From Fischerella thermalis PCC 7521 (GTDB lineage: Bacteria; Cyanobacteriota; Cyanobacteriia; Cyanobacteriales; Nostocaceae): DNA of 64,000 nucleotides. This document shows, one piece after another, positions 1 to 9,644 of this stretch (its first letter is position 1; each line of letters begins with the position of its first letter). The DNA is taken from assembly GCF_000317225.1 (NCBI RefSeq), contig NZ_AJLL01000022.1:1-64000 (forward strand), in the 5' to 3' direction. The notes under the pieces are model-generated. The model searched no databases, was not told where the DNA came from, and worked only from the letters and a program-made list of their open reading frames with translations. The translations under genes and the position numbers were made by a program.

Positions 1-88
1 CTCTATTTTTTAGTAGCTTAAAGCTGCTTGCAGTAACGACTTTAAGCAACAATGGGTTAGGCAATATTGACTTTACGGAAGGATTGTT

Positions 89-967
89 GTGAATTTTCAG
101 TCGGTAATAGAGGTTTTGCATAAGTTTTGGAGCAGTCGCGGATGTTTGATTGCCCAACCATACGATATAGAGAAGGGAGCAGGAACCAAAAACCCCCATA
201 CATTTCTAAGAGCCTTAGGACCAGAACCTTGGGCTGTAGCCTATGTTGAACCTTGTCGTCGTCCTACTGATGGGCGCTACGGCGAAAATCCAAATCGATT
301 TCAACACTATTATCAGTACCAAGTACTGATTAAACCTTCGCCTGATAATATCCAAGACATTTATTTAGACTCTTTGAGGGCTTTGGGTATCCGTCCGGAA
401 GACCACGATATCAGGTTTGTGGAAGATAACTGGGAAGATGCAACTGTAGGTGCTTGGGGTACTGGTTGGGAAGTTTGGCTAGATGGAATGGAAATTACCC
501 AGTTTACCTACTTTCAACAGTGTGGGGGTATTGATTGTCGTCCAGTCTCGATTGAGATTACCTATGGTTTGGAACGTTTAGCAATGTATCTCCAGGGAGT
601 GGAGGCTATGGTTAAAATCCACTGGACAGACAACATTACCTATGGTGATGTTCACCTTCAAGGCGAGATAGAACAGTGTGTTTATAATTTTGAAGCCTCT
701 AATCCTGAGATGCTACTGACTTTATTTAATATGTATGAGCAGGAGGCACAGCAACTAACAGAAAAAGGATTGGTTTTACCTAGCTTGGATTATGTAATGA
801 AGTGTTCACACACATTCAACTTGCTGGATGCGAGAGGGGTCATTTCAGTTACCGAACGAACTCGCTACATTGGTAGAATTCGACATTTGGCACGCAAGGT
901 GGCACAACTGTATGTAGAACAGCGAGAAAAACTAGGTTTTCCACTGTTAAATAAGACAGGTGGTTAA
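89..967 (+). CDS. glyQ: Glycyl-tRNA synthetase alpha subunit
   Basis: This is the catalytic alpha chain of the bacterial alpha2beta2 glycyl-tRNA synthetase, a cytosolic class II enzyme that charges tRNA-Gly. The 292-residue length and the N-terminal block [14 protein letters not shown] followed by [19 protein letters not shown] (about residues 13-50) are diagnostic of GlyQ. Translation starts at a GTG, with a purine-rich GGAAGGA about 5 bases upstream supporting that choice. The beta subunit gene glyS is not in this window; in cyanobacteria the two genes are often unlinked. The gene looks intact. Confidence 0.96.
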   Translation: MNFQSVIEVLHKFWSSRGCLIAQPYDIEKGAGTKNPHTFLRALGPEPWAVAYVEPCRRPTDGRYGENPNRFQHYYQYQVLIKPSPDNIQDIYLDSLRALGIRPEDHDIRFVEDNWEDATVGAWGTGWEVWLDGMEITQFTYFQQCGGIDCRPVSIEITYGLERLAMYLQGVEAMVKIHWTDNITYGDVHLQGEIEQCVYNFEASNPEMLLTLFNMYEQEAQQLTEKGLVLPSLDYVMKCSHTFNLLDARGVISVTERTRYIGRIRHLARKVAQLYVEQREKLGFPLLNKTGG

Positions 968-1105
968 ATAGGCATCTAACAGAGATTAAATAGCTCAGTG
1001 GCAAATGTAATTAAGTTATAACTTACGCATATATTCCCCTAATCTTATACCAAAGAGGTGATGTGAGGGGAAACTGGGAAAACTAAGTGATGGTGTGAGA
1101 TTAAG

Positions 1106-1585
1106 ATGGTCAACCTTACTGAGATTTTAGAACCGATCGCAGCTTGGTTCCGTTCTTTGGGAGTTCCCGAACCGATTGTACATTGGGGACATCCGGCGAT
1201 GATGGGTATTGTCATTTTTGTTATGGGCAGCTTTGTGGGGTTCAGTGGCTGGCGGGGACGACTTGCTGAAGATAAAGAAGTAGCCTCGAAAAGTCGCAGT
1301 GATCATCGCAAACTTGCACCGTGGATGTTTTTGTTTATGGCGTTGGGTTACACCGGAGGAGTGTTATCCCTGGTGATGCAACATCAGCCAATTTTTCAAA
1401 GTCCTCACTTTTGGACTGGTTCAATTTTGCTGTTATTGCTGGGGATCAATGGTGCAATTTCTTTAAGTAAATTTGGTGGTAATAATCCTGGTTTACGCGC
1501 TCTTCATGCGTACTTGGGTAGTAGTGCGCTTTGTTTAATGCTTGTTCATGCCTTACTAGGATTACATTTAGGTATATCTTTGTAA
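1106..1585 (+). CDS. DUF4079 domain membrane protein
   Basis: This 159-residue protein belongs to the DUF4079 family, found mainly in cyanobacteria and plastids; its function is unknown. I see about four hydrophobic segments (near residues 28-50, 70-90, 100-120 and 130-155). Histidines in or near them (HWGHP, HAYLGS, LVHALLGLHLG) recall the spacing of heme-binding membrane bundles such as cytochrome b561, but heme binding is only inference. The gene stands alone, and a rho-independent terminator follows it closely. Confidence 0.78.
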   Translation: MVNLTEILEPIAAWFRSLGVPEPIVHWGHPAMMGIVIFVMGSFVGFSGWRGRLAEDKEVASKSRSDHRKLAPWMFLFMALGYTGGVLSLVMQHQPIFQSPHFWTGSILLLLLGINGAISLSKFGGNNPGLRALHAYLGSSALCLMLVHALLGLHLGISL

Positions 1586-1622
1586 TCTAAATTAAGTTAA
1601 GGCGATCGCAATCGAGTATTAC

Positions 1623-1646
1623 AAGTCCACATCAGTGGACTTTTTT
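1623..1646 (+). terminator. Rho-independent terminator after the DUF4079 gene
   Basis: A perfect 8-bp stem, AAGTCCAC pairing with GTGGACTT across an ATCA loop, runs directly into a T tract. It lies 38 bases past the stop codon and should separate this gene from comEC. Confidence 0.8.
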
Positions 1647-1705
1647 ACATCTATACTTAGTTTCATCTTTGTAATGCGTGGGGCCCTAACTTTTACAAAA
1701 GTCTC

Positions 1706-4042
1706 ATGATTCAGACCAGTGGTGTAATTATTTGTCTAGCCTATATTCTTGGGTTGTTGTTTACAGCAATTCCTTGGGGCGGAGTTTGGATGCTGCTTTT
1801 AGGTATAGTAGGAGCAGTTTTTTTGCAAAGACGACGCCTACACTTACAGAAAATTTTGTCAAAAACTAAGACAGCACCACAGTTGTCTAATATTCCCCAC
1901 GCCAGAGTATGGTTAATTGCTGGGGTAGTTGGCTTATTGGCGACTTTATATTTTCCACTTCGGGTTCCCCAAGTAGGGGAAAACGATATTAGTAAATTTG
2001 TTCCGCCAGAAAGTAGTAATCAAGAACAACTTTTGATTGTTCGGGGTGAGATAATCAGTACACCACGCCTCACTCGTAGTCAAAGAGGACAGTTTTGGTT
2101 AGAAGCAAACAAGCTAGATGAAGTTAAAAACGATAAAGGCCCAGTAGGTTTAGGTAAAGGTGTAACGGGTAAATTGTATGTAACAGTACCAATACTTCAG
2201 GCTACCGGATTGTATCCTGGTCAGGAAGTAGCAATTACTGGAATTTTATATAAACCCAAACCGCCATCCAATCCAGGCGCTTTTGATTTTCAGAAATATC
2301 TCCAACAGGAAGGAGCGTTTGCTGGTTTAGTGGGACGATTAGTAAATGTGTTGGATGAAGAACAACCTCAATGGGGATGGTGGCAAGTTAGAGAACGCAT
2401 TGTGCGATCGCAAGTAAAATTATTGGGTGTTCCAGCAGGACCGCTTGTGAGTGCAATGGTGTTAGGTAGCAAGGCTGTTGATTTACCTTACAATACACGT
2501 GATACTTTTGTTCAAGCTGGTTTAGCTCACGCCTTAGCAGCATCTGGGTTTCAAACTTCGTTGCTTTTGGGTGTAATCCTGGGCTTAGCAAAAGGCTTTA
2601 AAAAATCAACGCAAATTACTCTGGGTAGTTTAGCTTTAATTCTATTCTTATGTTTAACAGGTTTCCAGCCTGCGGTATTAAGAGCTGTAATTATGGGATT
2701 TGCAGCTTTAATTGCTTTGGGATTAAAACGCAAAGTCAAACAATTGGGATCATTACTAGTTGCGGCAACTATATTATTGTTATTTAATCCTTTATGGATT
2801 TGGGATTTAGGATTTCAGTTAAGTTTTTTAGCAACACTGGGGTTAATAGTTACAGTCCCGGCTTTGACTGAACGTTTGCAATGGCTACCGCCTGCGATCG
2901 CTTCTTTAATTGCTGTTCCCCTAGCTGCGATGATTTGGACTTTACCACTCCAACTTTTTGTTTTTGGAGTTGTACCAACTTACAGTCTGCTATTAAATAT
3001 CATTAGCACGCCTTTAATTTCAGTAATTAGTATAGGTGGAATTATTAGTGCAGTAGTTGCCTTAATTATTCCCGATGCTGGGAGTACTTTAGCTGGATTA
3101 TTAAACTACCCTAGTGATTGGTTAATTAAATTAGTAGAATTTTTTAGTAGTCTCCCAGGAAATTCTTACGCTGTCGGTAAAATTGGCATTTGGCAACTAC
3201 TTACTGTTTATGCACTTATTATCTTGGTTTGGGTAACAACTTGGTGGCAAAAAAGATGGTGGTTTGCCAGTTTTATTGCTTTTGGTTTGGTATTGATTCC
3301 GGTTTGGTATTCTGCTAGTACATTATTTCGGATTACAGTTTTAGCAGCTGATGATCAGCCCGTGATCATAGTGCAGAACCAAGGTAAAGTGACACTTATT
3401 AATAGTGGATATGAAGGAACAGGACGCTTTACAATATTACCATTTCTACAACAACAGGGAGTCAATCAAATTGACTGGGCGATCGCTTCAGATTTTCAAC
3501 ACAATGGCAATAGTAATAGTTGGTTAGAAGTAATGCAAGCTCTACCAATCAAATTTTTCTATGATTATGCCCCCTCACAAGAAAATTTTCTCATCAGTCA
3601 GGTAATTCAACAGTCAGTACAAAAGCAGAAGGGAGTTTACCAAGCTTTACCAGTAGGTCAAACACTCACTACTGATATCATCGTGGCTCAATTAATTAAT
3701 CAAGAATCACCCATTTTACAAATGCAAATTCAAGGTCAGTCTTGGTTATTAGTAGGCAATATTAAATCTACAGAAATATATCAATTAATTCAAACAGGAG
3801 GACTACCTCGTCCACAAGTTTTATGGTGTTCCGGTGAATCCTTAAAAGAACTAGTGAAAGCTCTGCAACCACAAGTAGCGATCGCCACTAACGCTAATCT
3901 TGATCAAAAAGCTTTGTCAGAAATTAATCAAGGTAAAACAAAACTATACTTTACAGGAAAAGATGGGGCAATTCAATGGACTCCTCAAAGAGAATTTGAG
4001 CCATTTATCCAGACGACAGAAAATAAAACTTCTGTATTGTGA
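1706..4042 (+). CDS. comEC: ComEC/Rec2-family DNA uptake channel protein
   Basis: ComEC forms the inner-membrane channel that takes up single-stranded DNA during natural transformation. The 778-residue protein has N-terminal membrane helices, an OB-like soluble segment (about residues 105-200), the competence domain with many helices (about 230-540, including the typical ALAASGFQ stretch), and a C-terminal domain resembling the ComEC metallo-beta-lactamase region. In that last domain the usual HxHxDH metal motif is not present: the matching position reads ASDFQHNGNSN, so nuclease activity there is unlikely. It is transcribed alone. Function is assigned by family; transformation competence of this strain is not shown. 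Confidence 0.87.
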   Translation: MIQTSGVIICLAYILGLLFTAIPWGGVWMLLLGIVGAVFLQRRRLHLQKILSKTKTAPQLSNIPHARVWLIAGVVGLLATLYFPLRVPQVGENDISKFVPPESSNQEQLLIVRGEIISTPRLTRSQRGQFWLEANKLDEVKNDKGPVGLGKGVTGKLYVTVPILQATGLYPGQEVAITGILYKPKPPSNPGAFDFQKYLQQEGAFAGLVGRLVNVLDEEQPQWGWWQVRERIVRSQVKLLGVPAGPLVSAMVLGSKAVDLPYNTRDTFVQAGLAHALAASGFQTSLLLGVILGLAKGFKKSTQITLGSLALILFLCLTGFQPAVLRAVIMGFAALIALGLKRKVKQLGSLLVAATILLLFNPLWIWDLGFQLSFLATLGLIVTVPALTERLQWLPPAIASLIAVPLAAMIWTLPLQLFVFGVVPTYSLLLNIISTPLISVISIGGIISAVVALIIPDAGSTLAGLLNYPSDWLIKLVEFFSSLPGNSYAVGKIGIWQLLTVYALIILVWVTTWWQKRWWFASFIAFGLVLIPVWYSASTLFRITVLAADDQPVIIVQNQGKVTLINSGYEGTGRFTILPFLQQQGVNQIDWAIASDFQHNGNSNSWLEVMQALPIKFFYDYAPSQENFLISQVIQQSVQKQKGVYQALPVGQTLTTDIIVAQLINQESPILQMQIQGQSWLLVGNIKSTEIYQLIQTGGLPRPQVLWCSGESLKELVKALQPQVAIATNANLDQKALSEINQGKTKLYFTGKDGAIQWTPQREFEPFIQTTENKTSVL

Positions 4043-4371
4043 AGTTTAGGAATTATGGAGATCAATTCTCTACTTAAAGTTAAAAATACAATTAATTTTA
4101 TTAAAAACACCCTGGTTCAAACTAAAGCTTTGATAGAAATCTGAAAAGACTTATCAAGTCCTCTATTTTTTTTGGGTGTAAATAAATCAATTTATGCACT
4201 TTAATAAAACAAATCACCCCACCCGCTTAGTAGTATTCTGCCTTAGTCAGGAGGATTGCAGAGGGATTTTATCTATGTGTTGTATTTTTGCAAATTTGGT
4301 ATTAAGATAATATAGTGCTATAATAGAAAAGGCGTAGCTATAATTACGCTATAAATTAATGAATAATTTTT
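4043..4371. other. Intergenic stretch between comEC and tRNA-Ser
   Basis: This AT-rich spacer holds no credible open reading frame. The tRNA promoter probably lies at its right end, where a TATAAT hexamer occurs near 4317-4322. Nothing else stands out. Confidence 0.5.
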
Positions 4372-4456
4372 GGAGAGGTGTCCGAGTGGTTGATGGTGAC
4401 GCACTCGAAATGCGTTTAGGAGAAATCCTACGGGGGTTCGAATCCCCCCCTCTCCG
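4372..4456 (+). tRNA. tRNA-Ser (anticodon CGA)
   Basis: The 85-base sequence folds as a class II tRNA. The acceptor arm GGAGAGG pairs with CCTCTCC. The anticodon stem ACGCA/TGCGT encloses the loop CTCGAAA with anticodon CGA, reading UCG serine codons. A long variable arm (AGGAGAAATCCT region) is typical of serine tRNAs, and the T arm contains GGTTCGAATCC. The 3' CCA is not encoded. Confidence 0.96.
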
Positions 4457-4467
4457 TTTTACCAACT

Positions 4468-4826
4468 TTAACTTACCAACAATTTGATTGCGTTCCTGAT
4501 TAACATTTGCGCTCTGAAGATATCTTTCATTTTTCCTGGTAATACCGCCAAGTCTCGTTCCATCTTGAGTAATGCTCGTTGACTATCCGTAGCTTCCCAA
4601 ATTAAATCTAAGACTTGAGTAAGCTTTTCATATGCTTCTTTTCCTGGATGGTGTAATCCTATACCATCTCGCATTTGATCAATAGCTTTGTATGGGAAGC
4701 GTGCGAGAGCATTTATCCATACTTCTTTTATTTTGAATTTCCAATAATGGGAGTTATACCAAAATCCCGTGCGATCGCTTGCAAGTCTTCCAACGATAGC
4801 TTTTCAATTTGCTCTCTTGATAACAT
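4468..4826 (-). pseudogene. Frameshifted small gene of unknown function
   Basis: Reading leftwards from an ATG at 4826 gives 32 codons (MLSREQIEKLSLEDLQAIAR...) that end at a TAA at 4730-4728. The next frame continues without interruption as KIKEVWINALARFPYKAID and then runs to the stop at 4468. One extra A in the A-rich stretch around 4728-4735 would join the two parts into a protein of about 118 residues. The N-terminal part resembles SAP/HeH-like short helical motifs. The break could be a real frameshift or a sequencing error in a homopolymer. It lies convergent with the tRNA gene. Function unknown. Confidence 0.55.
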
Positions 4827-4951
4827 AATGATTGTCTATCTTTAAGTAGGTGGATGTTGGTGTTGTCAGCTTTGGCGAGTCAGCAACTACAAACCATAAT
4901 CATTTGATATATATACATATCAAAGAAATATATTTTTACTTTTATTAATAA

Positions 4952-5146
4952 ATGCCCAATCCTAAAGGTAATCCAAAAAATTTACAACCATTAAGCACAG
5001 ATAGAGAACAAGCTTTAACTAAAACATTAACTATCAGGGTAGATGAGACAACATACCAGGAAGTAAAAAGTAAAGATAATCCTGCTGAATTTTGTAGAGA
5101 AGCGATTAGAGAAAAATTGGATAGAGAGAAAAAAGAAAATTCCTAA
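4952..5146 (+). CDS. Small ribbon-helix-helix-like protein
   Basis: This 64-residue protein starts MPNPKGNPKNLQP and then has the segment LTIRVDETTYQEVKSKDNPAEFCREAIREKL. That pattern, a short beta strand followed by two helices, fits small CopG/Arc-like ribbon-helix-helix proteins, although the strand is a weak match. Similar MPNPKGNP... proteins are, as I recall, common in filamentous cyanobacteria. It may bind DNA as a dimer, but no target is visible. It is a single gene among broken neighbours. Confidence 0.6.
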   Translation: MPNPKGNPKNLQPLSTDREQALTKTLTIRVDETTYQEVKSKDNPAEFCREAIREKLDREKKENS

Positions 5147-5288
5147 ATGTAATTAGTTAGTTTTGTTGGCTGCGGTGGGGGAATAATGCTACTTGGGAGT
5201 TGAGAAAAAGTAGGAGAGGAATTTTAAGGGAAGAAGCGCGATCGCACAACTGAAGTGGAACATAAAGAAAGAAACCTTTGCAGCTAAG

Positions 5289-5630
5289 TTGCAAGAGATG
5301 GAAATTGAAGTAGTGTTAAGGGTATTATTTAAAATTACCGGAATAGGACATGAGGCTATTAGACTTCGAGGTGAGCTAGACAATTTCTTCAAATGGTTAA
5401 TACAGAAAGTCCAATCTCAACCTATTGACCAAGCTGTAAAAGATAATATTGGCAGGAACATTAAAATTGTTAATTATCATGACAAAGATATAGTAGTCTT
5501 TTGTATAAAAGCAGGGAAGAGTCCCGTCATGTATGACAACAGATACTATCAGCGAATTAGTTCAAACGTTGAAGAAGTCAAACCCGCAGGCTATCTAGAA
5601 TTTTTTCCGCAGGTTTACATGAGCTTTTAA
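5289..5630 (+). CDS. C-terminal part of an AlbA_2/Schlafen-like protein, probable remnant
   Basis: This 113-residue frame carries NIKIVNYHDKDIVVFCIKAG followed by SPVMYDNRYYQRISSN. That resembles the last strands of the AlbA_2 putative DNA-binding domain, in which a basic YYxRxGSST-type strand follows a hydrophobic strand. The first half of that domain is missing and the start region shows no good ribosome site, so this is probably a truncated gene. The neighbouring frameshifted gene at 4468-4826 suggests that this whole patch is decaying. A genuine short protein is still possible. Confidence 0.45.
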   Translation: MQEMEIEVVLRVLFKITGIGHEAIRLRGELDNFFKWLIQKVQSQPIDQAVKDNIGRNIKIVNYHDKDIVVFCIKAGKSPVMYDNRYYQRISSNVEEVKPAGYLEFFPQVYMSF

Positions 5631-5759
5631 GAGGAAATATAAAGTGATTAACAAGTATTAAGTTTGGGTAACTCTATTGTGTGGGAAGTTGTAAAACTCC
5701 CACCATTCCCCCAGCAACGATAAAATCACTAAGGAATCACCTATCCTGCCTTAGTACCG

Positions 5760-8411
5760 ATGAAAGCCGATCGCCTACAAACTTCCGAAACCACTTCACC
5801 CAAATTCCAACTTCCCGAACTCCTCGCCCCAGCTGGTAATTGGGAATGTGCCAAAGCTGCTGTCGAAAATGGTGCAGATGCAATTTATTTCGGTTTGGAT
5901 CGGTTCAACGCCAGAATGCGGGCGGAAAACTTTACTGAGGCGGACTTGCCAGAATTAATGGAGTACCTGCACAGTCGTGGTGTTAAAGGTTATGTCACCC
6001 TCAACACGCTGATCTTTCCCCAAGAACTGAGAGAAGCACAACAATATATTCGCTCGATTATTGCAGCTGGTGTGGATGCGGTAATTGTGCAAGATATCGG
6101 TATTTGTCGTCTCATTCGTCACCTCTCACCTGATTTTCCGATTCATGCTTCCACTCAAATGACCATCACGAGTACTGCTGGTGTGGAATTTGCGGAATCG
6201 CTGGGGTGTAATTTAGTTGTGCTTGCCCGTGAATGTTCTCTCCACGAAATCAATAAAATTCAAAGCCAACTAGCATACAGAGGCAGTTCGCTACCTTTAG
6301 AAGTGTTTGTTCACGGCGCGTTGTGTGTTGCTTATTCCGGGCAATGTTTAACAAGCGAAGCACTAGGAGGACGTTCTGCTAACCGGGGTGAATGCGCCCA
6401 AGCTTGCCGGATGCCTTATGAGTTAATTGCTGATGGGGAAGTGGTGAATTTAGGAGATAGAAAATACCTCCTCAGTCCCCAAGATTTAGCAGGGTTAGAG
6501 GTTTTGCCTGATTTGGTGAAGTCCGGTGTAGCTTGTCTCAAGATTGAAGGGCGGTTGAAGTCTCCAGAGTATGTTGCAAATGTGACTCGTGTTTATCGGC
6601 AAGCGTTGGATCGGGTGATGGAAGAAAGGCAGAAGGCAGAGGGCAGAGGGCAGAAGGAAGCGCTTCATAATAGGGAAAAGGTTAAAGGGGCAGGGGTAAA
6701 GGAAAATATCCTTTCCGTGTCTTCTGAGGAACGGTACAATTTGGAGATGGCTTTTTCGCGGGGAATTTATACTGGGTGGTTCCGTGGAATTAACAATCAA
6801 GAATTGGTTCATGCCCGCTTTGGGAAAAAGCGAGGAGTTTACCTGGGACAAGTAATCCGCATTAATAATGAAAAGGTGATCCTCAGGCTAGAAGCACCAG
6901 TAAAACCAGGCGATGGTGTTGTGTTTGACTGCGGACATCCAGAAGCTAAGGAAGAAGGCGGACGCATCTATGCAGTAGAACAAAAAGGAAAAGAAACCAT
7001 CTTAACCTTCGGACGACGGGATTTGAATTGGCGGCGACTGCATGTAGGCGATAAGGTTTGGAAAACCAGTGATCCGGAACTTGATAAGCAATTGCGGCAG
7101 AGTTTTGCCGGCGACATACCACAGTATCAGCGTCCGATTAAGATTGAGGTATACGGAGAAGTTGGACAAAATTTAGTGGCGATCGCACGTGATGAACTCG
7201 GTCATGTCGTTGAGGTAGAATCTTCTACACCACTAGTCGCAGCCCACAAAAAACCTCTGACTCCAGAACGTTTACAAGAACAATTCGGTCGTCTCGGTAA
7301 TACTCCTTTCCGTTTGGGTGAATTGACAACTAACCTCACTGGAGAATTGATGCTACCCGTGAGTGAGTTAAATCGAATGCGACGAGAAATAGTCACCCAA
7401 TTAGATAACCTGCGAAGAAAACCCAAGCGTTGGCAACTAAATCCCAATGCTTCCCTTTGTGACCTACTCCCCTCTCTATCACCCCACCATCCCACAACTC
7501 CATCTCTCATCGTACTAGTACGTAATCTTCAGCAACTACAAGCAGCACTCACAGCAGGCGTTGATACTATCTACTGCGAATTTGAAGATCCCCGTAAGTA
7601 TCGCCAGGCGGTGGAGATGGTACGCCAACAGAGAAGATGGGGAGAAAATTTCACCCCACCACCCTATCTCAAAAGCGACTCTCCCACTCCTACGATCTGG
7701 GTTGCACCACCCCGAATTACTAAGCCTGGAGAAAATTGGATTTTACAGCAAGTGCGTTCGTGTAAAGCTGATGGCTACTTGGTACGGAATTATGACCATC
7801 TAGAATTCTTTGCTGATGAACGTTGCATTGGAGATTTTTCTCTCAACGTTGCTAATCCTCTCACAGCAGACTTATTTAAAAACCATTTTCATTTAGAACG
7901 CCTTACTGCTTCCTACGATTTGAATATAAACCAACTGGAAGACCTACTTAAAAGTAGTCCCCCTGATTGGTTTGAGGTGACTATTCATCAACATATGCCG
8001 ATGTTTCATATGGAACATTGTGTATTTTGTGCTTTTTTATCTAGCGGTACAGACTTCCGTAATTGCGGGCGACCGTGTGAAAAGCATGAAGTGAAATTAC
8101 GCGTAGACGCAAAGGGGCTGGTCGACAGACATCGCATTGGTGCAGAACACATTCTTCATGCTGATGCTGGTTGTCGAAATACAGTATTTAATGGTACAGC
8201 GCAAACAGGGGCAGAGTATGTACAACCTTTAATAGAGTTGGGCTTACGTCACTTCCGGATTGAATTTGTCAATGAGTCTCCTGAGTATGTCACTCAAACC
8301 ATACACCAGTACCAACAATTACTGGAAGGCAAAATCACAGGTTCCCAACTTTGGCGCGAGTTGAAGTTGCAAAATCAGCTAGGTGTAACCCGTGGTTCGG
8401 TAATTCATTAG
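5760..8411 (+). CDS. U32 family peptidase / RlhA-like protein
   Basis: This 883-residue protein is of the U32 peptidase (collagenase-like) family. E. coli RlhA, which hydroxylates C2501 of 23S rRNA, is a characterised member, so an RNA-modification role is plausible. The N-terminal TIM-barrel part begins LPELLAPAGNWECAKAA near residue 18. The family's cysteine cluster is present: HGALCVAYSGQC, then GECAQACR and CLKIEGR (about residues 185-265), expected to hold an iron-sulfur cluster. A second cysteine motif, EHCVFC, lies near residue 760. It is longer than usual because of low-complexity in-frame inserts near 6628-6710, 7460-7510 and 7632-7680. It stands alone in its orientation. Confidence 0.9.
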   Translation: MKADRLQTSETTSPKFQLPELLAPAGNWECAKAAVENGADAIYFGLDRFNARMRAENFTEADLPELMEYLHSRGVKGYVTLNTLIFPQELREAQQYIRSIIAAGVDAVIVQDIGICRLIRHLSPDFPIHASTQMTITSTAGVEFAESLGCNLVVLARECSLHEINKIQSQLAYRGSSLPLEVFVHGALCVAYSGQCLTSEALGGRSANRGECAQACRMPYELIADGEVVNLGDRKYLLSPQDLAGLEVLPDLVKSGVACLKIEGRLKSPEYVANVTRVYRQALDRVMEERQKAEGRGQKEALHNREKVKGAGVKENILSVSSEERYNLEMAFSRGIYTGWFRGINNQELVHARFGKKRGVYLGQVIRINNEKVILRLEAPVKPGDGVVFDCGHPEAKEEGGRIYAVEQKGKETILTFGRRDLNWRRLHVGDKVWKTSDPELDKQLRQSFAGDIPQYQRPIKIEVYGEVGQNLVAIARDELGHVVEVESSTPLVAAHKKPLTPERLQEQFGRLGNTPFRLGELTTNLTGELMLPVSELNRMRREIVTQLDNLRRKPKRWQLNPNASLCDLLPSLSPHHPTTPSLIVLVRNLQQLQAALTAGVDTIYCEFEDPRKYRQAVEMVRQQRRWGENFTPPPYLKSDSPTPTIWVAPPRITKPGENWILQQVRSCKADGYLVRNYDHLEFFADERCIGDFSLNVANPLTADLFKNHFHLERLTASYDLNINQLEDLLKSSPPDWFEVTIHQHMPMFHMEHCVFCAFLSSGTDFRNCGRPCEKHEVKLRVDAKGLVDRHRIGAEHILHADAGCRNTVFNGTAQTGAEYVQPLIELGLRHFRIEFVNESPEYVTQTIHQYQQLLEGKITGSQLWRELKLQNQLGVTRGSVIH

Positions 8412-8595
8412 GTTGTTTCACTTAGTATTCCTAAACACAAATAATTGAAAATTTCTTTGGATAAGTGGCTTAATTTGGAAATTTCAGCAAGTTCCTAAGG
8501 AATGGTTTTTTATTTGCATTTAAAAATCAATAACGAATTTAGTTATTAAGTTATGTTATTGTTTTTGAAATATAAAAGAAAAATCATTCTAGGGT

Positions 8596-9531
8596 ATGAT
8601 GCCAAACTCGTTCAAGCTGACTCTCAACCTGGAAGCAGAGTTTTTTTTCCAGCAAGGACTTCGACGCAATAGGGTTCAAGAATTTGAAGTGGCGATCGCC
8701 AATCTCGATACAGCACTCAGGTGTAAGCCAGATTATCCAGAAGCTTGGTTCCAAAAGGGTTTTGCGTTGGGTTCGTTGGGTCGTCACGAAGACGCGATCG
8801 CTTGTTTTGACGAAATGCTGAAATTACGCAGCAATGATAGTTGGGTTTGGCATAACCGAGCTATTGCTTTAGGGAAGCTAGAACGACATCAAGAAGCACT
8901 CGACAACTTTGATCGTGCCATCGAGTTTAACCCCAATGCTGCCACTATTTGGCATAATCGCGGATTGACTTTGTGTGACTTACAGCAGTACCAACAAGCA
9001 ATAGTCAGCTTTAACCAATGTTTGAAGTTACAACCAGATGCCTATTGGGCTTGGAACAACAAAGGTAATGCTCAAAGAGAACTCAGGCGTTACGAAGAAG
9101 CTCTCAACAGTTATGATCGCGCCATTGAATTCCATGTTGATAACGTCATGGCTTGGTTTAACAGAGGCGTAACATTGAATGAATGGAAACATTATCAAAA
9201 AGCAATCAAGAGCTTTGATCGTACGTTATCTATTCAGCCTAATTACTATAAAGCTTGGTTAAACAAAGGTATAGCGTGGGAACATATAGAAAATTACGAT
9301 GAGGCGATCGCTAGCTACAATCAAGCTGCAAAATTGCAACCAAACGACCCTGTGATTTGGTACAACACAGCTCGTTGTTATGCCCAAAAGCATAATATCC
9401 CAGTTGCAGTTGCCAACCTAGAACAAGCAATTAGCCTTTGTCCAGAATATTTAGAAACCATCAAAAGTCACTCAGATTTTGACAAAATTAGTTCTGATCA
9501 ACGCTTTCAAGCTTTGTTTCAAAGTCCTTAG
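8596..9531 (+). CDS. Tetratricopeptide repeat protein
   Basis: This 311-residue protein consists almost entirely of TPR units of 34 residues, about seven or eight from residue 35 onward. Each shows the W/A-G-Y/F-A-P pattern, for example AWFQKGFALGSLGRHEDAIA and AWNNKGNAQRELRRYEEALN. No signal peptide or membrane segment is visible, so it is probably a cytosolic scaffold. Two adjacent ATG codons begin the frame; I took the first. A terminator hairpin lies about 90 bases past the stop. The partner is unknown. Confidence 0.85.
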   Translation: MMPNSFKLTLNLEAEFFFQQGLRRNRVQEFEVAIANLDTALRCKPDYPEAWFQKGFALGSLGRHEDAIACFDEMLKLRSNDSWVWHNRAIALGKLERHQEALDNFDRAIEFNPNAATIWHNRGLTLCDLQQYQQAIVSFNQCLKLQPDAYWAWNNKGNAQRELRRYEEALNSYDRAIEFHVDNVMAWFNRGVTLNEWKHYQKAIKSFDRTLSIQPNYYKAWLNKGIAWEHIENYDEAIASYNQAAKLQPNDPVIWYNTARCYAQKHNIPVAVANLEQAISLCPEYLETIKSHSDFDKISSDQRFQALFQSP

Positions 9532-9616
9532 TGGAAAAATTTTGAACCACTAAGACTCCAAGACACGAAGTGGTGTATGAAATCTACGTTTATAGTCTCT
9601 GTGTTGGCATCTGTTT

Positions 9617-9644
9617 ACCTCGGTTGGTTTCGCCGAGGTTTTTT
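9617..9644 (+). terminator. Rho-independent terminator after the TPR gene
   Basis: ACCTCGG (9617-9623) pairs with CCGAGGT (9633-9639) across a 9-base loop and is followed by a run of T. The rest of the gene-free stretch 9532-9860 shows only a short degenerate repeat (AAGACTCCAAGACACGAAG near 9550). An 80-codon frame crossing this hairpin is not credible. Confidence 0.8.
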
